From NCBI RefSeq assembly GCF_000376225.1, contig NZ_AQXL01000128.1:32567-96566 (forward strand): a stretch of 64,000 nucleotides of DNA. Direction: 5' to 3'. The DNA is from Effusibacillus pohliae DSM 22757. Lineage in GTDB: Bacteria; Bacillota; Bacilli; Tumebacillales; Effusibacillaceae. Under the pieces are notes generated by a model, which was given only the letters and a program-made list of their open reading frames with translations, was not told the DNA's origin and made no database searches. Positions 1 to 10,228 of the stretch are shown here, in pieces. How positions within the stretch are numbered: the stretch's first letter is position 1; every line of letters begins with the position of its first letter. The translations under genes and the position numbers were made by a program.

Positions 1-3000
1 GATCGTCGTGCCCGAGGATGTCCAGCTTCAGCAGATTATCGTGAATCGAATGGAAGTCAAAATGGGTCGTCCGCCACTCCGAACTGCTGTCGTCTGCCGG
101 ATATTGAATCGGACAGCAATCGTAAATGTCCATGTAGTCGGGCACGACGATGATGCCGCCCGGATGCTGGCCGGTCGTCCGCTTGATGCCTGTGCAGCCG
201 TTCACCAGGCGGGTGATCTCCGCACTGCGCAGATTGAGTCCTTTTTCCTCCGCATATTTTTTCACGTAGCCGAAAGCCGTTTTTTCCGCCACCGTGGCGA
301 TCGTCCCGGCCCGGTAGACGTTGTCGACGCCGAACAGTTCCTGCGTGTACTTGTGCGCGCGCGGCTGGTATTCACCCGAAAAATTGAGGTCGATATCGGG
401 GACCTTGTCCCCTTTGAAGCCGAGGAACGTTTCGAACGGGATGTCCTGCCCGTCTTTTTTCAGTTTGGTGCCGCATTTCGGACAGTCTTTGTCCGGCAGG
501 TCGAATCCGGAGCCGACCGAACCGTCCGCGATAAACTCGCTGTATTTGCAGGACGGGCAGAGGTAATGAGGCGGCAGCGGATTGACCTCCGTGATTTCCG
601 AAAATGTGGCGACCAGCGAAGATCCGACCGATCCGCGCGAACCGACCAGGTAGCCGTCTGACAGCGATTTTTTGACCAGCCGCGACGAGATCAGATAGAT
701 CACGGCAAATCCGTGCGTAATGATCGAGTTCAATTCTTTTTCCAACCGCTTTTCGACGATTTCCGGCAGCGGATCGCCATACAGCCTGCGTGCCGTATCG
801 TAGCACATGTTGCGCAGTTCGTCATCCGCCCCTTCGATCACAGGCGTGTACAATTTGTCCGGGATCGGGCTGACGTCATCGATCTGCTCGGCGATCAGGC
901 GGGGATTGTCGACCACGATCCGCTTCGCCGCCTCTTCACCCAGATAGGAAAAAGCGGCCAGCATCTCATCCGTCGTCATAAAGTACAGCGGCGGCTGGTC
1001 GCCTGCCTGCGCGTCGCCGACCGATTGCAGGAACACGTCGCGGTAGATTTCGTCTTCCGGGTTGAGAAAATGGACGTCCCCCGTCGCCACCACCGGCTTG
1101 TCGAGCTGCCTGCCGATCTCCAGGATCTGCCGGTGATACTCCTTGACCGATTCGAGCGAGGAGACCGACTCGTTTTTCAATAGAGGTTTGTAATGCACAA
1201 GCGGCTGGATTTCCAGATAATCGTAAAATTTGGCGATCTCCTGCAGTTCCTGCTCGTTTTTCCCGCGCAAAATCGCCTGGAACAGCTCCCCTTGCTGGCA
1301 GGCGGTCCCGACCAGCAGCCCTTCCCGGTATTTCACGAGCAGGCTGCGGGGCACCCGGGGATGCCGGTAAAAATAGTTCACATGCGACTCGGACACGATT
1401 TTGTACAAATTTTTCAGTCCCGTTTTGTTGCGTACCAAAATCGTCGCGTGAAACGGGCGCATTTTCGAGTAGTCGATATCGCCGTCGTTTTCGTTCAGAC
1501 GGGACAGCCGGTCCATCCCGCGTTCTTTCATGTCTTTCAGCATATGCTGAAAGACCTTGGCGAGCGCCACCGTGTCGTCCAATGCGCGGTGGTGGTTGAC
1601 CAGCTCGACGCCAAATTTTTGCGTCAGCGTTTTCAGCTTGTAATTTTTCTCCGACGGATACAGCTTGCGGGCCAACGGCAGCGTGTCGAGCACCGGATTG
1701 GTCCATTTCGGCATGCCGATCCGCGATGCGCAGACCGAGATAAAGCCGAGGTCGAATTCCGCGTTGTGCGCCACGAGCACGGCGTCTCCCACAAACTCGC
1801 GGAATTTGGGCAGCGCTTCCGCCAGTTTCGGCTGCCCATTCACCATCTCGTTGGTGATGCCGGTCAGTTCGGTGATTTTCGGAGAAATTTCCATTTCCGG
1901 ATCGATCAGCGTCGTCCACTCTTCAAGGATCTCCGATCCTTTCATTTTGACCGCCGCGATTTCGATCAGCGTATTTTCCGCCGCGTTCAGGCCGGTCGTC
2001 TCCGTGTCAAACACGACGTACGGCGTATCCGCATCGATCGGGCAGTCGTTGGCCTCCGACAGATTGTACACAATCGGCACACCGTCATCGACGACATACG
2101 CTTCCAGTCCCAAAATGCACTTGATGCCCGCTTTTTTGGCGGCGCTGTAAGCCTCCGGGAACGACTGAACCACCCCATGGTCGGTGATGGCGATCGCCGG
2201 ATGGCCCCATTTCGCCGCCTGCGCCACCAGTTCCTTGACCGGCGTCACCCCGTCGAGGGCGCTCATCTGCGTATGCAGGTGCAGCTCGACCCGCTTTTCC
2301 GCCGCCGTATCCTTGCGGGCGGGCGGCTCGATCTCAAACAGATCCTGCACGATCAGCACGAGTTCCTTGGCGAACGTGTCAAACTGGACCGAGCCGCGTA
2401 CCTGCACCCACTTGCCGTCTGCCAGCAGTTTGAGGGTGTCCAGCTGTTTGCCTTCTTTAGCGAATATCTTGCACATGATCGAGTCGGTAAAATCGGTGAT
2501 ATTGAACTGAAAAAGCGTCCGGCCGCTGGCCAGTTCCCGCGTCTCGAGGCTGAACACTTTGCCTTTGACCGCCACTTTCCGCATTTCGTCGCCGATTAAT
2601 CGGATCTCGCTGAGCGGGTCGTCGATTTCGCGGCCGATCGCCAATTTTTCGGGAGCGGGCGGTTCGGCCGCTGGCGGCTCCGCCTCATTTTCCTTCTCCT
2701 CTTCCGCGATCGCTTGCCGCATCTGTTCGAGCAGTGTCTGTTCCTGCTCGATCGCCTTTTGCCGGATCGACTCTACTTTCTCCTGCGCCTGTTCATCCAG
2801 CTGGAAGCAGATTTGCACCATCAGACCGACTTCGTCCCGAAACCATTTTTCCAAAGCGGACGAGATGCCTTTTTTCTGCATGCGCTCGAGAGCCAGTTGG
2901 TCGATCAGCGCAACCGCAATCTGGTTGCCTGTGACAGCCCTTTCCGCCTGCCGCAGCGCGTTGGCGGACACCGGATCGCTGGCGCAGACCGTTTCGATGC

Positions 3001-3304
3001 TGAGGTTCCAATAGGCCTCGACCCATTTTTCCAGATTGGCCACGTCAGCCGGGTAGCGAAAGCGCGTTTGGATGGCGGCTTGCAACGGCAGCCGCTGGCG
3101 AAGCGCCTGCGTGATCTGCCGGTAGACATCCGGCGGCAACCGGTCCAGGACTGCAAGGCAGATCACCACCTGCTGCCTGGAACGGGAGACGATCACTTTT
3201 TCCACCATTGCCCGCTCCGCATGCTGCAGCACGGCCGGATCCTCCCATCCCAGCAGCTCGCGAAACTCGGACAGACGTTTCCCATTGGTTTCCACCAAAC
3301 TCAA
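1..3304 (-). CDS. polC: DNA polymerase III alpha subunit, Gram-positive PolC type (3' end off window)
   Basis: Replicative polymerase with built-in proofreading exonuclease. About 1101 codons are visible; the C-terminal part (remaining palm, fingers, tail) lies beyond position 1. Order seen: a divergent N-terminal domain, an OB-fold stretch, a PHP start (ELHLHTQMSALDG), an inserted DEDDh exonuclease with VVFDTETTGL, then PHP continuation and the zinc-binding Cys pairs (CPSCKYSEF and CPKCGTKL). The exonuclease inside PHP is diagnostic of PolC versus DnaE. The start is TTG at 3304, placed 10 nt after a GGGAGGGGG ribosome site; an in-frame stop lies two codons upstream. Last gene of the rpsB-to-polC string in Bacillus-like genomes. 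A glycosyltransferase and a repeat cluster separate it from proS. Confidence 0.97.
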   Translation of the reverse strand, partial: MSLVETNGKRLSEFRELLGWEDPAVLQHAERAMVEKVIVSRSRQQVVICLAVLDRLPPDVYRQITQALRQRLPLQAAIQTRFRYPADVANLEKWVEAYWNLSIETVCASDPVSANALRQAERAVTGNQIAVALIDQLALERMQKKGISSALEKWFRDEVGLMVQICFQLDEQAQEKVESIRQKAIEQEQTLLEQMRQAIAEEEKENEAEPPAAEPPAPEKLAIGREIDDPLSEIRLIGDEMRKVAVKGKVFSLETRELASGRTLFQFNITDFTDSIMCKIFAKEGKQLDTLKLLADGKWVQVRGSVQFDTFAKELVLIVQDLFEIEPPARKDTAAEKRVELHLHTQMSALDGVTPVKELVAQAAKWGHPAIAITDHGVVQSFPEAYSAAKKAGIKCILGLEAYVVDDGVPIVYNLSEANDCPIDADTPYVVFDTETTGLNAAENTLIEIAAVKMKGSEILEEWTTLIDPEMEISPKITELTGITNEMVNGQPKLAEALPKFREFVGDAVLVAHNAEFDLGFISVCASRIGMPKWTNPVLDTLPLARKLYPSEKNYKLKTLTQKFGVELVNHHRALDDTVALAKVFQHMLKDMKERGMDRLSRLNENDGDIDYSKMRPFHATILVRNKTGLKNLYKIVSESHVNYFYRHPRVPRSLLVKYREGLLVGTACQQGELFQAILRGKNEQELQEIAKFYDYLEIQPLVHYKPLLKNESVSSLESVKEYHRQILEIGRQLDKPVVATGDVHFLNPEDEIYRDVFLQSVGDAQAGDQPPLYFMTTDEMLAAFSYLGEEAAKRIVVDNPRLIAEQIDDVSPIPDKLYTPVIEGADDELRNMCYDTARRLYGDPLPEIVEKRLEKELNSIITHGFAVIYLISSRLVKKSLSDGYLVGSRGSVGSSLVATFSEITEVNPLPPHYLCPSCKYSEFIADGSVGSGFDLPDKDCPKCGTKLKKDGQDIPFETFLGFKGDKVPDIDLNFSGEYQPRAHKYTQELFGVDNVYRAGTIATVAEKTAFGYVKKYAEEKGLNLRSAEITRLVNGCTGIKRTTGQHPGGIIVVPDYMDIYDCCPIQYPADDSSSEWRTTHFDFHSIHDNLLKLDILGHDD

Positions 3305-3327
3305 AGGTCAACCCCCTCCCAAAGATA

Positions 3328-3378
3328 CCCCACAAAGTGACGCAAAGCGTTGGAGCGTATTCTGATTGCTTTGTACCA
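3328..3378. repeat. 51-nt palindromic element, copy E (old, right arm decayed)
   Basis: Aligns without gaps to the 51-nt elements at 12830 and 26531: the left arm and AAAGTGACGC block are intact and the inner GAGC and TTCTGA blocks are recognisable. The right arm has drifted (GCTTTGTACC), so only 6 bp of terminal pairing remain. A sequence able to pair with the left arm, CTTTGTGGGG, occurs instead at 3514-3523, across the duplicated block that follows. Confidence 0.6.
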
Positions 3379-3381
3379 AGA

Positions 3382-3523
3382 GGGCACGAGTCTCGCCATG
3401 GCGCCGGGGCCCCCGCTAAGTGCTTGCACTTAGTGGGGTGGGCTATTGCGCCAGGTCTCGCTTTGCACCCAAAGGGCACGAGTCTCGCCATGGCGCTAAA
3501 GCGCCAGGTCTCGCTTTGTGGGG
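3382..3523. repeat. Composite direct and inverted repeat cluster between the glycosyltransferase gene and polC
   Basis: A 23-nt exact duplication lies at 3382-3404 and 3474-3496 (core CACGAGTCTCGCCATGG). An 18-nt exact duplication lies at 3448-3465 and 3501-3518 (GCGCCAGGTCTCGCTTTG). Small perfect hairpins are nested in it: CTAAGTGC-tt-GCACTTAG at 3416-3433 and TGGCGC-taaa-GCGCCA at 3489-3504. With copy E this fills the 236-nt gap between the glycosyltransferase stop and polC. No credible ORF is present. Confidence 0.75.
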
Positions 3524-3540
3524 GCCCCGATTTCCGCTTG

Positions 3541-4176
3541 CTACTTTCCGATCACTCGCAAGATCTCCCAGTACATTTTCAGGCGGGCTGCCGCTCCGCG
3601 GGCGAGCCCCAGTTTCTCTTCCTTCATCTTTTGCGTCAGATCCTGCAGCAAGACTTCCACAACCGGGACATTGAGCCGCTTCGCATGCTTGGTCAGCGCC
3701 AGATCGACACCAAAGCGCGTGTTTTCCAAATCAGGCATGCTCTCTAGTAATTCGCGCCGCAACACCCGTTGTCCTGTTATGGAAGGGGCGATTTTTTGCG
3801 CCCAGTCGGTGGGCAGCCGGCCGGAAGTGAAGATGCCCATCGACATGGCGGCTTCCCCGTTCAAAACAGGCTGTGCAAGCAACCGGACATGCTTTGGCTG
3901 CAAGCCGACCAGGTCGGCGTCCAACAAGGTAAGAAAAGGGCTGTCGCTTGCCTTGAGACCGGCAGCGATTGCCCCTCCCTTCCCCTGGTTTTGCGCGAGG
4001 CGGATGACGCGCACACCGAACGACGCCGCCACCTCCGCCGTCGAGTCGGTTGAACCGTCATCCACCACGATGATGTCGTGAAAATCGGGCATGTCCGCAA
4101 CCACTTGCAAGACGCCGGCAATGTTGGCAGCTTCATTGTAAGCCGGAATCATCAACGTGTTCACGTTGCCATCCAC
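3541..4176 (-). CDS. Family 2 glycosyltransferase (GT-A fold)
   Basis: 211 residues, probably cytoplasmic, transferring a sugar from a nucleotide sugar to an unknown acceptor. GT2 hallmarks: an N-terminal strand with PAYNE (11-15), nucleotide-binding VVDDGS (37-42), NQGKGGAI and a DXD-type metal site DADL (87-90). No membrane helix, so it resembles short polyprenyl-phosphate or antigen-type GT2 enzymes, but the acceptor cannot be read. The ATG at 4176 has a weak upstream GCGAGTGG; a GTG five codons in is an alternative. It sits between proS and polC, which are adjacent in Bacillus, so it is an insertion into a conserved housekeeping cluster. Confidence 0.85.
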   Translation of the reverse strand: MDGNVNTLMIPAYNEAANIAGVLQVVADMPDFHDIIVVDDGSTDSTAEVAASFGVRVIRLAQNQGKGGAIAAGLKASDSPFLTLLDADLVGLQPKHVRLLAQPVLNGEAAMSMGIFTSGRLPTDWAQKIAPSITGQRVLRRELLESMPDLENTRFGVDLALTKHAKRLNVPVVEVLLQDLTQKMKEEKLGLARGAAARLKMYWEILRVIGK

Positions 4177-4268
4177 TCGCTTTTTCGGGTATTTTTGCTA
4201 CTACTGTTCTGCCCACACGCCGCGTTTTTCATCCGTTTTGCAGCCGCTGCCCATCAGTCCACCCTTGC

Positions 4269-5978
4269 CTAGACGCTTGCCTTCACCAGTTCGACGATGC
4301 GAGTGCAAGCATCGTCAACCGTCAATTCCTGCTGCTTACCCGTCTTCCGTTCCTTGTATTCGACGCGCCCTTCCGCCGCGCCCTTGCCGACCGTCAGGCG
4401 AATCGGAATTCCGATCAGGTCGGCATCCTTAAACTTGACGCCGGGCCGTTCGTCCCTGTCGTCCAGCAGCACCTCGACCCCCGCCGACCGCAGGCGGCCA
4501 TACAGTTCTTCCGCCAGTTTCATCTGCGTTTCATCCTTGACCGAGACAGGGATCAGATGCACGTGGAAAGGAGCCACCGGCAGTGGCCAGATCATGCCGT
4601 TCTCATCGTGATGCTGCTCGACGATCGCCGACAGCACGCGGGAGATGCCGATGCCGTAACAGCCCATGATCATCACCTGTTCTTGCCCGTTCGCATCCAG
4701 GTACTTGGCACCCAGGATCTCGCTGTATTTGGTCCCCAGTTTGAACACGTGCCCGACTTCGATCCCTCGGTAAAATTTCAACGTGCCCTCACAACGCGGA
4801 CAGCGGTCGCCTTCCACCACATTGCGGAAATCCCCTGTTTTCTCGAGCGGGAAATCGCGGCCCGGGCGGACATTTTTCAGATGGTAATCCCGCTCGTTCG
4901 CCCCGCTGATCCCGAACAGCATGGCGGCCACTTCCTGATCGACCAAAATCGGAATCGTCAAACCGACGGGACCCGCAAACCCGACCGGCGCCCCCGTCAC
5001 TTTTTGCGTGGTTTCCGCATCGGCCAGCTCGACGTGATCCGCGCCCAAATAATTTTTGACCTTAATCTCGTTGACCTCGTGATCCCCCCGCACAACCACG
5101 GCAACCGGCTGACCGTCCGCCAGGTAGATCAGCGTCTTGATCAGCTGCTGCGGTTCAATCCCAAGCGACTCGGTCAACTGTTCGATCGTCCGGATGGCGG
5201 GCGTATGGAATTTTTCATATTTGCTGACCGTTACTTCCTGGTACTCCTGCCGGCCGGGAGCCGCTTCCGCCTTTTCCAGGTTCGCCGCATAGTCGCAGTT
5301 CGTGCAGGTTGCGATCGTGTCCTCCCCGATATCGGCCAGCACCATGAATTCATGCGTGCCGCCTTCGCCACCGATCGCGCCGGCATCCGCTTCCACCGCC
5401 CGGAAGTTGAGACAGCACCGGGTAAAAATCCGGTTGTACGCGTCATACATCGCCCAGTACGAGCGATCCAGCCCTTCCCAATCGAGGTCGAACGAATACG
5501 CGTCCTTCATCAGAAATTCCCGCCCGCGCAGCAACCCGAACCGCGGCCGCCGTTCATCGCGGAACTTGGTTTGAATCTGGTACAGGTTGATCGGCAGCTT
5601 GCGGTACGAGCGCACCTCGTTGCGGACCAATGTCGTCACGACTTCTTCGTGCGTCGGACCGAGCGCAAATTCCCGATCATGCCGGTCTTTCAAGCGAATC
5701 AGTTCCGGGCCGTACACCTGATACCGGCCGGATTCCTGCCACAGTTCGGCGGGCTGCATCGCCGGCATCAAAATCTCCTGTGCCCCCGCCCGGTCCATCT
5801 CCTCCCGCACGATCGTCTCCACTTTCCGCAATACGCGCCAGCCCAAAGGCAAATATGTATAGATCCCGGCCGCCAGCTGGCGGATAAATCCGGCCCGCAG
5901 CATCAGCTTGTGGCTGACCGCTTCCGCTTCCGCCGGCGCTTCCCTCAGTGTCGGTACCAAATATGTACTTTGCCGCAT
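4269..5978 (-). CDS. proS: Prolyl-tRNA synthetase, bacterial type with editing domain
   Basis: Charges tRNA-Pro. 569 residues, a normal bacterial ProS length. Class II signatures are present: the [11 protein letters not shown] opening, motif 2 around [16 protein letters not shown], and [14 protein letters not shown] in motif 3. The INS editing insertion lies between motifs 2 and 3 (for example [10 protein letters not shown]). The start is ATG at 5978, 7 nt after AAGGAGG; an upstream ATG two codons earlier is too close to that site. It follows dxr directly; the usual rasP/rseP gene between them is missing. Confidence 0.97.
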   Translation of the reverse strand: MRQSTYLVPTLREAPAEAEAVSHKLMLRAGFIRQLAAGIYTYLPLGWRVLRKVETIVREEMDRAGAQEILMPAMQPAELWQESGRYQVYGPELIRLKDRHDREFALGPTHEEVVTTLVRNEVRSYRKLPINLYQIQTKFRDERRPRFGLLRGREFLMKDAYSFDLDWEGLDRSYWAMYDAYNRIFTRCCLNFRAVEADAGAIGGEGGTHEFMVLADIGEDTIATCTNCDYAANLEKAEAAPGRQEYQEVTVSKYEKFHTPAIRTIEQLTESLGIEPQQLIKTLIYLADGQPVAVVVRGDHEVNEIKVKNYLGADHVELADAETTQKVTGAPVGFAGPVGLTIPILVDQEVAAMLFGISGANERDYHLKNVRPGRDFPLEKTGDFRNVVEGDRCPRCEGTLKFYRGIEVGHVFKLGTKYSEILGAKYLDANGQEQVMIMGCYGIGISRVLSAIVEQHHDENGMIWPLPVAPFHVHLIPVSVKDETQMKLAEELYGRLRSAGVEVLLDDRDERPGVKFKDADLIGIPIRLTVGKGAAEGRVEYKERKTGKQQELTVDDACTRIVELVKASV

Positions 5979-6035
5979 CGTCATTCCTCCTTCGATCACA
6001 CATCGACTCCGCACCCCCGCGGATTCCTCGTCTTT

Positions 6036-7187
6036 TTATCGCAAAGCCAGCCGACGCGCCATTTCGCGCGCCCACCTGTCGTAAAACAAAATCTCGTCCA
6101 AACTTGGATTGCCGACCGGATCGTGCTGTTCAATCACGCCGAGCAACGTTTTCTCGATCTCGAGAAAGCCGATTTTCTCCTGCAAGAACAGGTCAACAGC
6201 CGCTTCGTTCGCCGCGTTCAAAACGGCCGGCATGCTGCCTCCCGTTTTCCCCGCCTGATACGCCAGCCCCAAGATGGGAAACCGGTCCCAATCGGGTTCC
6301 CGAAACGTGAGCGTTCCGACGGCCAGCAGATCGAGCGACGGCCAATCGGCTGCCAGGCGCCGCGGATAAGACAGCGCATATTGAATCGGCACCCGCATAT
6401 CCGGCGTCCCGAGCTGCGCCAAGACCGACCGGTCCTGGAACTCGACCAGGGAATGGACGATGCTTTGTGGATGGATCAGCACCTCAATTCGCTCGTATGG
6501 CAATCCGAACAACCAGTGGGCTTCGATCACTTCCAACCCTTTGTTCATTAACGTCGCCGAGTCGACCGTGATTTTCGCCCCCATTGACCAGTTCGGATGG
6601 GCCAATGCATCTTCCCGCGTCGCCCGCGCCATTTCTTCCCGCTTTTTGTCGCGGAACGCGCCGCCGGAAGCGGTCAACAGAATCCGCCTGACTTCCTTCG
6701 TCTGCTCTCCGTGTACGCATTGAAAAATCGCCGAGTGTTCGCTGTCCACCGGCAAAATCCGGCAGCCGCGCCTTGCAGCCAGATCGGTCACCAGATGGCC
6801 GGCCGCAACAAGCGTCTCCTTGTTGGCCAAGGCGATGTCCTTGCCCGCCGCAATCGCCTCCAGCGTCGGCCGCAGCCCCATCGTACCAACCACCGCTGTC
6901 AGCACGATGTCCGCTTCCGGACAAGTGGCCACCGCCTGCAGACCGGCTTGTCCCGCCTCCACCTGCACGGCCTTGCCGAACCGCTCCTTCACTTTGGCAG
7001 CCAGTTCGGGCGTCGCGACGGAAACGAGCGCGGGGCGAAACCGTTCGATTTGTTCAAACAAGCGAGTCAAATTCGCACCGGCCGCCAACGCCACCACTTC
7101 AAATTCATCCGGATGCGATGCGACCACATCCAGCGTTTGCGTCCCGATCGAACCTGTAGACCCCAAAATCGCCAGTTTTTTTGGCAT
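6036..7187 (-). CDS. dxr: 1-deoxy-D-xylulose 5-phosphate reductoisomerase
   Basis: Second step of the MEP isoprenoid pathway (DXP to MEP, NADPH-dependent). 383 residues, full length. NADPH-binding GSTGSIG at 9-15, substrate and metal region PVDSEHSAIFQ, and SMGAKITVDSATLMNKGLE are all intact. GAGGTGACAG precedes the ATG. Lies between cdsA and proS. It supplies isoprenoid precursors for the undecaprenyl pathway that UppS, encoded two genes upstream, works in. Confidence 0.97.
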   Translation of the reverse strand: MPKKLAILGSTGSIGTQTLDVVASHPDEFEVVALAAGANLTRLFEQIERFRPALVSVATPELAAKVKERFGKAVQVEAGQAGLQAVATCPEADIVLTAVVGTMGLRPTLEAIAAGKDIALANKETLVAAGHLVTDLAARRGCRILPVDSEHSAIFQCVHGEQTKEVRRILLTASGGAFRDKKREEMARATREDALAHPNWSMGAKITVDSATLMNKGLEVIEAHWLFGLPYERIEVLIHPQSIVHSLVEFQDRSVLAQLGTPDMRVPIQYALSYPRRLAADWPSLDLLAVGTLTFREPDWDRFPILGLAYQAGKTGGSMPAVLNAANEAAVDLFLQEKIGFLEIEKTLLGVIEQHDPVGNPSLDEILFYDRWAREMARRLALR

Positions 7188-7196
7188 TCTGTCACC

Positions 7197-7985
7197 TCAA
7201 AACCGAAACCATACAAGTACATGATACGCAATCGGCGCCGCAAATAGCAAGCTGTCAAAGCGGTCCAGAACACCGCCATGCCCCGGCAAAATCCGGCCTG
7301 AATCCTTCACGTCAAACGACCGTTTGATGCCCGATTCGACAAAATCCCCGAGCTGTCCGGACACGGAAATCACCAGCGCGGTCACCACCCATTGCGCAAG
7401 CGGATGCCCGCCGCCCGCCACCGCAAAGAACACGGCGCCCGTCAAAGCGGCCGCCGCCAGTCCCGCGACCGTGCCCGACACCGTTTTGTTCGGCGAAATG
7501 GCCGGCCAGATTTTCGGGCCTTTCAACGCCCGGCCGATAAAATAGGCGCCGGTGTCAGTCGCCCAAATGCACAGCAGTAGAAACATGAACAACAGCAGCC
7601 CATCCGGCAAATCCCTGACCTGCAACACATAGTGAAAGGACAGGCCGACGTACAGCGTGCCGACAAAAAGAAACGACACATCGCCGAATGTATAGCGGTT
7701 TTTCAGAATCACCGTCAAAAGCAAAAATCCAAAGACTGTCCACAGCAGCACACCGGGCCAGGCCTGCAGCCAACCTGTCCCGCAGAACAGCCAGGCCGCT
7801 GTCAATACAAACCCGGCCAAAGCGGGAATCTCAAAATAGCGGTGTCCCTTCATCCGCAGCAGTTCAGCAAATCCGATCAGCCCCAATATCACGATGAGTC
7901 CGGCAAACCACGCGCCTCCCGCAACCACGGCCGCCAAAAAAACGGCCCCGCCGACGATGCCGGTCAGAACTCGCTCGTACAACAT
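7197..7985 (-). CDS. cdsA: Phosphatidate cytidylyltransferase (CDP-diglyceride synthase)
   Basis: Integral membrane enzyme making CDP-diacylglycerol for phospholipids. About 262 residues with multiple hydrophobic segments and the CdsA signature near the C terminus (SQLGDFVESGIKR followed by KDSGRILPGHGG). A second conserved block is SPNKTVSGTVAG. I place the start at ATG 7985 (MLYERVL), after an AGGAGTGAG site that overlaps the uppS stop; the longer reading frame upstream overlaps uppS and looks non-coding. Confidence 0.94.
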   Translation of the reverse strand: MLYERVLTGIVGGAVFLAAVVAGGAWFAGLIVILGLIGFAELLRMKGHRYFEIPALAGFVLTAAWLFCGTGWLQAWPGVLLWTVFGFLLLTVILKNRYTFGDVSFLFVGTLYVGLSFHYVLQVRDLPDGLLLFMFLLLCIWATDTGAYFIGRALKGPKIWPAISPNKTVSGTVAGLAAAALTGAVFFAVAGGGHPLAQWVVTALVISVSGQLGDFVESGIKRSFDVKDSGRILPGHGGVLDRFDSLLFAAPIAYHVLVWFRF

Positions 7986-7998
7986 CCACGGCTCACTC

Positions 7999-8760
7999 CT
8001 ATTTGAGTCCTCCAAAGCGCCGACCCCGTTTTTGATATGCACGAATCGCTTCGTAAAAATGTTCTTTCGTAAAATCGGGCCACAGCACATCGGTGAACCA
8101 CAGCTCGGTATACGCGCACTGCCACAGCAAAAAATTGCTCAACCGCAGCTCGCCGCTGGTGCGAATCAGCAAGTCGGGATCAGGGATCCCTCTGGTCAGC
8201 AAGCGGGAATTGACCGCTTCCTCGTTGATCTGATCGATCGTCAGGCTGCCTGAACGGACGTCGGCCGCGATTTGTTTGATCGCTGCCAGCAGTTCCGCCC
8301 GGCTTCCGTAATTGAGCGCTATATTCAGCAGCATCCCCGTATTGCTGGCCGTCTTGTCCACCGCTTCCAGCACGGACTCCCGCGTGTGCGAAGGAAGCGC
8401 ACTGACATCGCCCAGGATCTGCAGGCGCACATTCTTTTTGATCAGCGTGTCCAATTCCATCAACAGAAACTCTTGTGGTAGCCGCATCAAAAAATCGACT
8501 TCCTGCACCGGCCGTTTCCAATTTTCGGTGGAAAACGCGTACAGGGTGAGAATCCGGATGCCGATCTCGTCAGCCGCCCGGGTGATGCTCTTGACGCTTT
8601 CCATGCCGGCCCGATGGCCCGCGATGCGCGGCAGGCCGCGCTTTTTCGCCCAGCGCCCGTTGCCATCCATGATCACCGCCACGTGATAAGGGACCCCTTC
8701 TTCCATCAATTCCGCGAGATTCCCCGTTTCCTTGCGCACAAAAAAATTTTTCAGGTTCAT
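7999..8760 (-). CDS. uppS: Undecaprenyl diphosphate synthase (isoprenyl transferase)
   Basis: Builds the C55 lipid carrier for peptidoglycan and teichoic acid synthesis. 253 residues. The VAVIMDGNGRWAKKRG motif carries catalytic Asp32. LTLYAFSTENWKRP and the C-terminal RTSGELRLSNFLLWQ are the other cis-prenyltransferase blocks. Between frr and cdsA in the order standard for Bacillota. Confidence 0.97.
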   Translation of the reverse strand: MNLKNFFVRKETGNLAELMEEGVPYHVAVIMDGNGRWAKKRGLPRIAGHRAGMESVKSITRAADEIGIRILTLYAFSTENWKRPVQEVDFLMRLPQEFLLMELDTLIKKNVRLQILGDVSALPSHTRESVLEAVDKTASNTGMLLNIALNYGSRAELLAAIKQIAADVRSGSLTIDQINEEAVNSRLLTRGIPDPDLLIRTSGELRLSNFLLWQCAYTELWFTDVLWPDFTKEHFYEAIRAYQKRGRRFGGLK

Positions 8761-8785
8761 CGTCGTCAGTCCCCCGGAATAGAAC

Positions 8786-8812
8786 TAACCCCCCTTGCGA
8801 CAAAGGGGGTTT
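8786..8812 (-). terminator. GC-rich hairpin between frr and uppS (attenuator-like)
   Basis: AACCCCC pairs with GGGGGTT around an inner CTTG/CAA stem. There is no U-run in the minus-strand transcript, so it is more likely an attenuator or RNA-stability hairpin than a full terminator. Confidence 0.45.
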
Positions 8813-8820
8813 CGTCGAGG

Positions 8821-10106
<1,286 letters not shown>

Positions 10107-10187
10107 TCATCCTCCACATCTTAGATTCTACGTAAAATCTGCCAACTCCTCCAGCCCAACGAAAAGCGAATCGTTTCACCAGGCTGG

Positions 10188-10215
10188 AAAAAAGGGAACA
10201 CCCTGTTGTGTTCCC
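10188..10215 (-). terminator. Rho-independent terminator after tsf
   Basis: Perfect 8-bp stem GGGAACAC/GTGTTCCC with a 6-nt loop. On the minus strand it is followed directly by six U. It lies 13 nt past the tsf stop. Confidence 0.9.
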
Positions 10216-10228
10216 TATGTGCCTCTCG

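Noticed and set aside
3045..3491. Minus-strand frame across the polC start and the repeat cluster
   Set aside because: It overlaps the well-supported polC start in another frame and reads through the hairpin repeats.
3382..3496. Two exact 23-nt direct repeats considered as a CRISPR remnant
   Set aside because: Only two units, the spacer itself contains other repeats, the units are internally palindromic, and no cas gene is near.
4557..6551. 664-codon open frame on the plus strand
   Set aside because: Antisense to proS and dxr, which carry clear catalytic motifs; Arg/His/Gln-rich shadow.
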